Shown: positions 42,349-49,231 of the stretch, piece after piece
How positions within the stretch are numbered: position 1 is the first letter of the stretch
How the letters are laid out: every line of letters starts with the position of its first letter
DNA from: Alphaproteobacteria bacterium
GTDB lineage: Bacteria > Pseudomonadota > Alphaproteobacteria > SMXP01
NCBI GenBank assembly: GCA_028285305.1
Contig: JANQPV010000058.1
Span: forward strand, 1 to 49,231
Direction: 5' to 3'
DNA length: 49,231 nt
Translations under genes and position numbers: made by a program
The notes under the pieces: model-generated
Databases searched by the model: none
The model's input: only the letters and a program-made list of their open reading frames with translations
What the model was told of the DNA's origin: nothing

Positions 42349-42888
42349 ATGGCCGAAGCGGATGAAGCGCCGGACACAGAAGAAGTCGAAGGCGCAGAGG
42401 GCGAAGCGCCAACCAAGAAAAAGCTCAGTGGCAAGACGCTTGTTCTCTTCATAATCGCGCCCGCACTTCTCCTCATTCTCGGCGGTGGCGGCGCTTACAT
42501 GTTCTTGTTTTCCGGCGGAGACAAGGCGGGGGAGGACGGGCATGCGGAGGTCGAACATCACGAAGAGGAACTATTGGATCCCTCCACACTGGTGTTCTAC
42601 GAACTCCCTGAGATGCTCGTAAATCTCAACACCAGCGGTGACGGCAATTCCTATCTCAAGCTCAAAGTCGCAATTGAGTTGGAGTCGGAGGACGATATCG
42701 CGGTTATCGAACCCTTGCTGCCGCGTGTCGTTGACCGGTTTCAAATCTACTTGCGCGAGCTTCGGATTTCCGAGCTTTCGGGATCGGCCGGGATGTTCCA
42801 ACTCAAGCAGGAATTGCTCAGAAGAATAAACTTGGCCGTGCCCGTAACGGTCCGCGATGTGTTGTTTACCGAGATGCTCATCCAGTAG
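42349..42888 (+). CDS. fliL: Flagellar basal body-associated protein FliL
   Basis: FliL surrounds the stator and supports motor torque. The 179-residue protein has a charged cytoplasmic N-terminus, one transmembrane helix (about 29-51), an acidic His/Glu-rich linker (AEVEHHEEELLDP), and a periplasmic domain (VFYELPEMLVNLNTSGDG and the closing VPVTVRDVLFTEMLIQ) typical of FliL. It heads a plus-strand operon with fliM, divergent from flgF. Confidence 0.95.
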   Translation: MAEADEAPDTEEVEGAEGEAPTKKKLSGKTLVLFIIAPALLLILGGGGAYMFLFSGGDKAGEDGHAEVEHHEEELLDPSTLVFYELPEMLVNLNTSGDGNSYLKLKVAIELESEDDIAVIEPLLPRVVDRFQIYLRELRISELSGSAGMFQLKQELLRRINLAVPVTVRDVLFTEMLIQ

Positions 42889-42937
42889 AGCCTCTTGATT
42901 TGGGAATGTAACAGGAAAGACAAGAAGGTATAGCTCG

Positions 42938-43933
42938 ATGGCAGATGCGTCCGGAGAACGTATCCTCAGTCAAGACGAGATCGACAGTCTGCTTGGATTC
43001 AACAGTGGCGACGATTCGGGTGACCGCAGTGGAATTCGTGCACTTATCAATTCGACTTTGGTCACCTACGAACGGCTTCCGATGTTGGAAAATATCGTCG
43101 ACCGTATGGTGCGCTTGTCGACGACCAGTTTGCGTAATTTTACGTCTGACAATGTTGAAGTCAGTTTAGATAACATTTCATCCATGCGGTTCGGGGATTA
43201 TCTGAACTCCATACCGCTTCCTGCGATCATAGCGGTTGTCCGCGCGGAAGGATTGGACAATTACTGCCTCGTCACAGTCGATTCAAACCTGATTTACTCT
43301 ATTGTCGATGTCTTGTTGGGTGGTCGCCGCGGCACGTCGGCACTGAGAATCGAAGGCCGTCCGTACACAACAATAGAACGAACACTTATCCAACGCTTTA
43401 TAGAAGTGATTCTACACGACATGAGTACGTCGTTCGGCCCTCTTGCCGATATCCAATTTGTGCTCGACCGTGTTGAAACCAATCCCCGTTTCGCAACGAT
43501 TGCAAGACCTTCCAATGCGGCGATTTTCGTAAAGCTGCGTATCGATATGGAAGATCGCGGCGGACGAGTGGAATGGCTTCTCCCCTATGCCACGCTCGAA
43601 CCCGTTCGCAAACAATTGTTACAAATGTTCATGGGGGAGAAGTTTGGCCACGACAATATCTGGGAAAGTCATTTGGCAACGGAGCTCTGGTCAACGAAAG
43701 TCAAAATCGATGCCGTCCTGGACGAGCGGAAAATGTCGCTCAAAGACGTAATGAATTTCCAAGTGGGCGACACGCTCATGTTGGATGCCACGCCCGAGAG
43801 CCCCATTTCGCTCAAATGCGGGGAAGTAGAACTGCTGCATGGAACCATGGGACGGTCCGGTTCCAAGGTCGCAGTACGGATCGATGATGAACTTGAGAAA
43901 CCGGTGCGGACAGAGGATCAGCTAGAGGAATAA
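42938..43933 (+). CDS. fliM: Flagellar motor switch protein FliM
   Basis: FliM binds CheY-P and links FliG and FliN in the C-ring. The 331-residue product starts with the CheY-binding motif ILSQDEIDSLLGF. The middle domain follows (TTSLRNFTSDNVEVSLDNIS, then MRFGDYLNSIP), and the C-terminal SpoA domain (VKIDAVLDERKMSLKDVMNF) ends GSKVAVRIDDEL. It follows fliL by 49 bp; the next gene starts directly after its stop. Confidence 0.97.
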   Translation: MADASGERILSQDEIDSLLGFNSGDDSGDRSGIRALINSTLVTYERLPMLENIVDRMVRLSTTSLRNFTSDNVEVSLDNISSMRFGDYLNSIPLPAIIAVVRAEGLDNYCLVTVDSNLIYSIVDVLLGGRRGTSALRIEGRPYTTIERTLIQRFIEVILHDMSTSFGPLADIQFVLDRVETNPRFATIARPSNAAIFVKLRIDMEDRGGRVEWLLPYATLEPVRKQLLQMFMGEKFGHDNIWESHLATELWSTKVKIDAVLDERKMSLKDVMNFQVGDTLMLDATPESPISLKCGEVELLHGTMGRSGSKVAVRIDDELEKPVRTEDQLEE

Positions 43934-44401
43934 ATGGACGTGGATGTAACCACCCTGCCAATCAGTCTTATTCTGGAAGGTCTTGTGACGGTCTTATTGG
44001 CGGTAACGACCTGTTATTGCTTCGTTCTCGATCGCCGTCTGAGCGCGCTGAGAAACGGCAGGGATGAACTTCGTGAGTTGATAAAAGGCCTCAGCGAGTC
44101 CGTAGAGAAGGCGCAAACGAGTGTTTTACAGCTCAAAGCCACCGGACAGGTCACGAACAAGGAACTCCAAGCCGTCATAGAGAAAGGCCGCATATTGGCC
44201 GACGAGCTTTCTATGATGATCGAGAGTGGAAACAATATCGCCGATCGGCTTGCGAATACGGCCACCTCCGAAAGCCGGAAAAGGGCCGAAGAGCTGACCG
44301 AAAAAATCAGCCGGCAAAAGAGGAAACTACAGGGCCAACCTGACACGGATCAAAGTGAAAACGACCATCGACTTATGAAAGCGCTGCAAAAGGCGCGGTA
44401 A
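43934..44401 (+). CDS. DUF6468-type bitopic protein (fliM-linked)
   Basis: A 155-residue protein with an N-terminal transmembrane helix (about 8-31, LILEGLVTVLLAVTTCYCFV) followed by coiled coil (LDRRLSALRNGRDELRELIK). It fits the DUF6468 family, which in alphaproteobacteria follows fliL-fliM. In Caulobacter the gene in this neighbourhood is, as far as I recall, pflI (flagellar positioning), but that identity is tentative. The ATG abuts the fliM stop (TAAATG), so translation is coupled. Confidence 0.8.
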   Translation: MDVDVTTLPISLILEGLVTVLLAVTTCYCFVLDRRLSALRNGRDELRELIKGLSESVEKAQTSVLQLKATGQVTNKELQAVIEKGRILADELSMMIESGNNIADRLANTATSESRKRAEELTEKISRQKRKLQGQPDTDQSENDHRLMKALQKAR

Positions 44402-44444
44402 GAGATGATCGGTGTACGCGTAAACTGGACATGAGGGAGTGCGT

Positions 44445-45230
44445 ATGACGGACTCAGTCAAGATATTGCCGGCAGTCGTTATATGCTGTGGGCTGTTATT
44501 TGGGTTAAAGAGTGTCGGTCTTTGGACGGATGTTCAGAACGAACTTGCGGGCATTAGCGAGGCGCAAGCTGCCGGGAAGCCGAAAGAAGCTCAAAAACCA
44601 TCCAAGACCAAGACAACGCAAAAGTCCGAAAGTCATCAGGAACACGGCAACGACGAAGATGACCACGCGAAAATGAACCAAGACGGACACAGCGACCACT
44701 CGGCTCATTCCGACACGCACGAAACAGACGCCCACGACTTTTCCTCCACCGACTTGGTCCCGTCAGCCTATATGAGCGCATCCGAAGTAGAAGTCTTACA
44801 AAGCCTGTCGGAGCGCCGAAGAAAGATCGATGAGCGCCAAAAAGAGTTAGACCTGCGCGAGAAGCTTCTGGCCGCTGCCGAGCAAAAGGTCGATGACAAG
44901 ATCACGGAACTCAAAGCAATTGAAGCCAACATCAAAAGCCTCTTGCGTCAAAAAGACGAGGAGGAGGAAGCCCAAATCGAGAGTTTGGTAAAAGTGTATG
45001 AGACCATGAAGGCGAAAGACGCGGCGCGTATCTTCGAACGGCTGGACAACGACATATTGCTGGATGTTGCCATGCGGATGAAAGAGGCGAAGGTCGCTGC
45101 CATCATGGGGGCCATGTCTGCGGACTCGGCCGAAAACCTGACTGTTCTGCTTGCGACGAGTATCTCGGAACCAGCTGATTTACCATTTTTAGAGGAAGAC
45201 GAAGATCTCGCGTTTGGTGCCAACGGCTAA
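44445..45230 (+). CDS. motE: MotE-like periplasmic flagellar protein
   Basis: A 261-residue protein with an N-terminal signal/anchor (about 7-24), a Lys-rich and then strikingly His/Asp-rich linker (residues 64-97 contain eight His and many Asp/Glu), a coiled coil (about 110-175), and a C-terminal MgtE-N-like/MotE domain (VYETMKAKDAARIFERLDND, then ILLDVAMRMKEAKVAAIMGA). In rhizobia MotE is a periplasmic chaperone of MotC. The product probably acts in the periplasm near the motor. ATG 44445 has GAGGGAG five bases upstream. Confidence 0.85.
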   Translation: MTDSVKILPAVVICCGLLFGLKSVGLWTDVQNELAGISEAQAAGKPKEAQKPSKTKTTQKSESHQEHGNDEDDHAKMNQDGHSDHSAHSDTHETDAHDFSSTDLVPSAYMSASEVEVLQSLSERRRKIDERQKELDLREKLLAAAEQKVDDKITELKAIEANIKSLLRQKDEEEEAQIESLVKVYETMKAKDAARIFERLDNDILLDVAMRMKEAKVAAIMGAMSADSAENLTVLLATSISEPADLPFLEEDEDLAFGANG

Positions 45231-45266
45231 CTCCCATCGGTGCACCTATGCGCTCGTCCGCTATAT

Positions 45267-48200
45267 ATGAACACATTTGTCCGCACACTTGCCGTGTTAG
45301 TGCTGGTCTCGTTCTGGGGCTCACATGCCGCTACCGCTCAATCTGCGGCGCGGTTCCTGGATATCGACCAGTCCAAGGGGTTTGCGCGGCTGTCGATGGC
45401 GATCCCCAAGAGCGAACCCTTTAGTGCGGAACAAAAGCACGGCATACTGATTTTAGAATTCAATCGCCCGGTGTCGCTCGATCTTGTCAAACTCAAGCGG
45501 GCTCTAAGCGATTACGTGTCACTCGCAAGAGCGGACAAGGATGGCCGTGTATATCGACTCGCTCTCAAGCAGAATTTCCGCTTTCAAGTCTCGCGGTCGA
45601 ATGATCAGGTTGCTGTGGACATTGTGCCGCGAACCTATAGGGGCATGCCGGCCAAGTTAAAGCTCTCAGCGCCGAACCGCACGACCGAGCAACAATCGGC
45701 AAGCGATTCGCTCGATGACGAAAACAAGATTGCTGAGCTCTATCCAGTGTCTCTGCGCATTCTTGAAAAGAACGAATTTAGCCGCATCATTTTCGACTGG
45801 CCTGAAGTTGTCGACTACACCGCTGAACTCAAAAATGGCAAATTGAAAGTTCATTTTGGCGTGCCCGCCGACCCTGATTTGGTGCGTTTGCGAATTGATC
45901 CTCCCCCCTTCATCGTGACTGCGGACAAGGCGGTTTCGCGTACGGCACTTGATGTCGCCATCTATCTGGAACGTCACGCCGGGATGCGGCACTTCCGGGA
46001 CGGTTCCTCGATCGTGATTGATGTGTTGAAGCCCAATCTCTTTGTTTTGGGTGGAGACTCCGATGCGAATGAACGATCCAAAGCGGCAAAGGATCTCCAA
46101 GAAAAGGAGGTGCCCTCGAAGTCTCAGGCCGTTGAGTCGCATAGTGAGCAGGATGCATCACGGGACGCAAAAGAGCGGGGCCAAGAAAAGGAGATCTCCA
46201 AATCTCCTGCTTCCAAATCTCCTGCTCAGGAGAACGAGGCGCTCCCCGAAAAAGAAAATCGGCCCACGAAAGAACGGTCCGAACAGAGTGGCCCGGCGCA
46301 TGAAAGCGACGAAACCGTCCCGCACCCCTCTAGTGATCATGGCAATTCGTCTTCCAATGACGCCAAGACCAACGCGGACCAACAAGGCGAACACCACGCT
46401 GCCGGTACCCCGGATCTGAATCAAGAGGCGGATGGACGCGGCGAGCATGAGAATAGCTTAGCCCACCTGTCCGAGGACGATGTGCAGGCTCCTGAAGCGG
46501 TCGAAGAGGCGGTATCTGCACAAAGTGCTTCAGAAGATCCGGTGGAAGAAACTGTGGAAAGTTCTGTGGGTAAAGAGACAAAATCCACAAAGTCCACTTC
46601 ACCTGTCCACAAGGAAGAGCAACGAGCGACCCTAGATCCACTTCCCTTGGAACGTGCTGTCGAACAGCAGCCTCTCATGCTGGTCGAGGTCTATGAAGAC
46701 GACCAAGTGCTTTCCCTCAGTTTTGACTGGGGAAAAGAGGTAACCGCCGCCGTATTCAGTCGGAATGAAGAGCTGTGGATTGTCTTCGACGAGATCGAGA
46801 CCGAGCTCGATTTGTCGCTCGTGACGGACGGCAATCGGCGCTACATCCGGCACGTGAAGTCGGAAATCGAAAACGGCGTGCGGCTCGTGCGCATGACTAT
46901 GACAAAAGACTTCCTTGTGGCCGCCAATGCCGAGGAGGATGTGTGGACCGTTGCTTTGGGCGATCGCATCAGCACCCCGCCGGGCCGGCTTGAGCTGAAT
47001 TCGAAAACGACCGTAGACGGAAACTCCTATCTGCGCGCGCAGCTGCCAGGTCACGGCACGATCAATCGGTTCGAGGATCCTTCGTCTGGGGGGGAACTGA
47101 TCGTGGTAACGGGCGCACCGCCTGTAAAGGGTGTTGCTGCCGGACGGTCACATGTGGAGTTTGACATTTTGAGTTCTGTCCACGGTTTGGTGATTAAGCC
47201 GCTGACCGAGGACATGTTCGTCCAACCGCAAAAGGACTCTATCATTATTGGCCGTGACGGCGGCTTGATCGTTTCCCATCCCATGGAGACGGCACAGGCG
47301 CTCGCCCCCAAGCTCTTTGAGGATTCCACCCGCCCTGGATTCATCGATTTTATGAACTGGGCCGGCAATCCGGATCTTTCATTCACCGAGATCAAGCAGA
47401 GTTTGGAATTGAACGCAGTTCGCCAGCCGGCGGTGGGTGAGCACGATGACCAGAACGCGGACTATGGACGAGCGGCACTCGCGCGCTTTTATCTTGCACA
47501 CGGGCTCGCAGCCGAAGCTCTGGGAGTCCTACGAACGATGGAACGGACCAGCGAATCGATCAGTATAGATCCAGGCTTTTTTGCACTCCGCGGCGTCGCC
47601 AACTATTTGGCTGGACGCTACTCCGAAGCGGTCAGAGATTTGTCGTCTACTCTGCTAAAGGACGACTTTGACGCCAAATTGTGGCGGGCCGCCGCGCACT
47701 GGGAGCAAGGAAACTACGCCGATGCACGGCGCGGCTTCGTGGACTCCGGCAATGCCATGTATAACTATCCGGACAATTGGGTAACCCACTTCCATGTCGC
47801 CGCGGCGGATTCTGCTATCCAGCTCGGCGACATCGAAAACGCCGAACATCACGTCACGGCGGCAATCCAAATGGACGTAACCGGAGATGCGGAGGCCGAG
47901 CTGTCTCTGATCCGCTCCCGGTTAAGCGAAGCGGCGGGCGATACGGCGGCGGCCCTTTCCTTCTATGAACAAACGATGGCTCTTGGCCGAGAGCCATTTA
48001 CGACGATCGCAAATTTTGAGCGGACAAAAATTCAACACCGGACGAAGCGGATCAACACGGACGAAGCCATTCGCCGACTTGAAAGGCTTCACTTCCAGTG
48101 GCGTGGTGACGATTTGGAACTGAACATTCTCCACCGTTTGGGCGAACTCTATGTCGAGCGCGGAGACTACAAACGCGGTCTGTCGCTGATGAGGAACGTC

Positions 48201-49070
48201 ATCGCCAGTTCGAAGCGCACCGATGCCGTGGACGAAATCAGTTCAACCATGGAAAACGTCTTTAAACACCTCTTCCTTGACGAAGGCGCGAACAAAATGT
48301 CGCCCGTAAAGGCCCTCGGCCTTTACTATGAGTTCAGAGAACTGACACCGCTTGGAGAAGAAGGCGACCGAATGATCCGCCGGTTAGCAGACAGGCTCAT
48401 TTCAGTCGATCTTTTGGGACAAGCGGCCGAACTCCTTGCGCATCAAGTCGAACACCGCCTTCGCGGTTTAGGGCGGTCACAAGTCGCGAACAAACTGGCG
48501 TTGATTTACTTGCAAGACCGGAAACCCGACAAGGCTTTGCAGATCATTCGAAAAACCCGGCTCACGCGGCTGCCCGAGTCCATCAGACAAAACCGGCGTC
48601 TTCTGGAAGCGCGCGCTTTGGCGGAGCTAGACCGTTTCAATCACGCCTTGGAAGTGATCGAAGGCTACTATGATCCTGTATTTGAGGAACTGCGCGCCGA
48701 CATTTATTGGGATTCAGAAGAGTGGGAAAAAGCGGCTCAAAAGCTCCAGGAACTGGTTGGCAGAGCTTGGGAAGGCCGCGGTGACTTGAACCCGGCCCAA
48801 CGCCGCCAGATCATGCGCGCCGCCGTAGCTTATGCGCTCGCTGACGACCAAACAAGCCTGCAAGCCCTTCGGGCAACGTATGCAGATCAAATGGCTTCAA
48901 CGCCCGACGCCAGTGCATTTGATATCGTAACCGCACCGATTGATCGTCAGGGGTCAGATTTCCGGCGGTTGGCGGGAGAGATTGCTGGCATCGATACACT
49001 GGAAGCATTTATGGATTCCATGAATCAGCGGGTCGAAACAGAACCGAAAGACCTAGATCCAACTGGTTAA
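45267..49070 (+). CDS. Large secreted TPR protein of the fliLM operon
   Basis: A 1267-residue protein with a signal peptide (MNTFVRTLAVLVLVSFWGSH, cleavage near AATA-QS). Residues about 30-110 and 455-570 are beta-rich and look like AMIN-type domains. Residues 260-455 are a highly charged low-complexity linker (Glu, Lys, Asp, Ser) with a tandem 15-bp repeat. Residues about 715-1240 consist of TPR-like helical repeats (ALARFYLAHGLAAEALGVLR, ALRGVANYLAGRYSEAVRDL). No exact function is known to me. It begins 36 bp after motE and is last in the operon, so a periplasmic flagellar or motor role is likely. ATG 45267 begins the signal peptide; a longer start at 45240 adds nine residues. Confidence 0.85.
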   Translation: MNTFVRTLAVLVLVSFWGSHAATAQSAARFLDIDQSKGFARLSMAIPKSEPFSAEQKHGILILEFNRPVSLDLVKLKRALSDYVSLARADKDGRVYRLALKQNFRFQVSRSNDQVAVDIVPRTYRGMPAKLKLSAPNRTTEQQSASDSLDDENKIAELYPVSLRILEKNEFSRIIFDWPEVVDYTAELKNGKLKVHFGVPADPDLVRLRIDPPPFIVTADKAVSRTALDVAIYLERHAGMRHFRDGSSIVIDVLKPNLFVLGGDSDANERSKAAKDLQEKEVPSKSQAVESHSEQDASRDAKERGQEKEISKSPASKSPAQENEALPEKENRPTKERSEQSGPAHESDETVPHPSSDHGNSSSNDAKTNADQQGEHHAAGTPDLNQEADGRGEHENSLAHLSEDDVQAPEAVEEAVSAQSASEDPVEETVESSVGKETKSTKSTSPVHKEEQRATLDPLPLERAVEQQPLMLVEVYEDDQVLSLSFDWGKEVTAAVFSRNEELWIVFDEIETELDLSLVTDGNRRYIRHVKSEIENGVRLVRMTMTKDFLVAANAEEDVWTVALGDRISTPPGRLELNSKTTVDGNSYLRAQLPGHGTINRFEDPSSGGELIVVTGAPPVKGVAAGRSHVEFDILSSVHGLVIKPLTEDMFVQPQKDSIIIGRDGGLIVSHPMETAQALAPKLFEDSTRPGFIDFMNWAGNPDLSFTEIKQSLELNAVRQPAVGEHDDQNADYGRAALARFYLAHGLAAEALGVLRTMERTSESISIDPGFFALRGVANYLAGRYSEAVRDLSSTLLKDDFDAKLWRAAAHWEQGNYADARRGFVDSGNAMYNYPDNWVTHFHVAAADSAIQLGDIENAEHHVTAAIQMDVTGDAEAELSLIRSRLSEAAGDTAAALSFYEQTMALGREPFTTIANFERTKIQHRTKRINTDEAIRRLERLHFQWRGDDLELNILHRLGELYVERGDYKRGLSLMRNVIASSKRTDAVDEISSTMENVFKHLFLDEGANKMSPVKALGLYYEFRELTPLGEEGDRMIRRLADRLISVDLLGQAAELLAHQVEHRLRGLGRSQVANKLALIYLQDRKPDKALQIIRKTRLTRLPESIRQNRRLLEARALAELDRFNHALEVIEGYYDPVFEELRADIYWDSEEWEKAAQKLQELVGRAWEGRGDLNPAQRRQIMRAAVAYALADDQTSLQALRATYADQMASTPDASAFDIVTAPIDRQGSDFRRLAGEIAGIDTLEAFMDSMNQRVETEPKDLDPTG
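46197..46226 (+). repeat. Tandem 2 x 15-bp repeat in the TPR gene
   Basis: The unit TCCAAATCTCCTGCT occurs twice head to tail, in frame, encoding SKSPA-SKSPA within the low-complexity linker. An in-frame 15-bp unit would let the linker lengthen or shorten between strains without a frameshift. Confidence 0.85.
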
Positions 49071-49135
49071 GAGGCACAAGGTCGCGGAAGGGGGGAGCAC
49101 GTACCTCATACGGACCGCCTAGTTCCTTAGCTGCC

Positions 49136-49231
49136 TAGAGCGTTTCCAGGTGAAGTGGAATCCGGTTCACCGTCAGGAAACGCGCAAAACAAGGAATCTG
49201 GAGCCGTTTTGTGTTTCCGTCAAAACCAAAA
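49136..49231 (+). repeat. Right copy of the 96-bp inverted repeat
   Basis: Reverse complement of 4-99 with one difference (c on the other strand pairs with the t at 16). It begins 65 bp after the stop of the TPR gene and runs to the last base of the window. It can fold into the same two hairpins (GCGTTTCC with GGAAACGC, and CAAAAC with GTTTTG). The intervening 49071-49135 holds nothing I can identify. Confidence 0.9.

Noticed and set aside
1-49231. CRISPR arrays, tRNA, rRNA, transposases or prophage genes
   Set aside because: I saw no regularly spaced repeats, cloverleaf-like genes, transposase motifs or phage structural genes by eye; tRNAscan-SE or ISfinder would settle it.

Overview
The window comes from an alphaproteobacterium with a Caulobacter-type polar flagellar regulon. 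The evidence is the fliF-fliG-fliH-fliN-flbD-flhA gene order, the FlbD-type sigma54 activator, the CtrA-antagonist SciP, good CtrA boxes (TTAR-N7-TTAAC) before sciP and fliF, and several GG-N10-GC sigma54 promoters before late flagellar genes. The order or genus cannot be fixed from this sequence alone. I see no rRNA, tRNA, CRISPR array, transposase or phage gene.

Layout. Region 1 (about 0.1-15.7 kb) is a large flagellar block. On the minus strand lie fliK-flgD-flgE, then sciP, then fliF-fliG-fliH-fliN-flbD-flhA (switch, MS ring, export gate and regulator). On the plus strand, divergent from fliK, lie flgK-flgL. Region 2 (15.8-22.3 kb) holds a VWA protein and a MoxR-type AAA+ ATPase that look like partners but are separated by a secreted cysteine-rich protein of unknown function and a MaoC-like protein. 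A single flagellin gene follows, with its own sigma54 promoter and a textbook terminator, and a candidate small RNA sits downstream. Region 3 (22.3-38.6 kb) is mostly housekeeping and accessory genes: Dps, MarR, a ZntB-type transporter, an MscS-like channel, a phasin and a lipase-like hydrolase, PhzF, an orphan Hpt protein, chorismate mutase, a methyltransferase, a LysE exporter, a metallophosphoesterase, a luciferase-like oxidoreductase, a RecD-like helicase, DUF2905 and a GNAT. Region 4 (38.6-49.1 kb) is a second flagellar block: flgF-flgG-flgA-flgH on minus, and divergent fliL-fliM-DUF6468-motE-TPR/AMIN-like protein on plus.

How it works together. CtrA boxes probably start early transcription (fliF operon, sciP). 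FlbD, encoded in the fliF operon, would then activate sigma54 promoters at fliK, flgK, the flagellin gene and flgF. A 16-bp motif with a GCCGG end recurs near each of them and is a candidate FlbD (ftr) site. SciP would close the loop by damping CtrA.

The window is bounded by a 96-bp inverted repeat (4-99 and 49136-49231, one mismatch), and a decayed third copy lies at about 28008-28082. The repeat folds into two hairpins, which suggests a dispersed intergenic element. The window ends may therefore simply be where an assembly stopped. The least explained genes are the secreted protein at 17.2-18.6 kb, the unknown protein at 32.0-32.7 kb, and the last two proteins of the fliLM operon (a histidine-rich MotE and a 1267-residue TPR protein).
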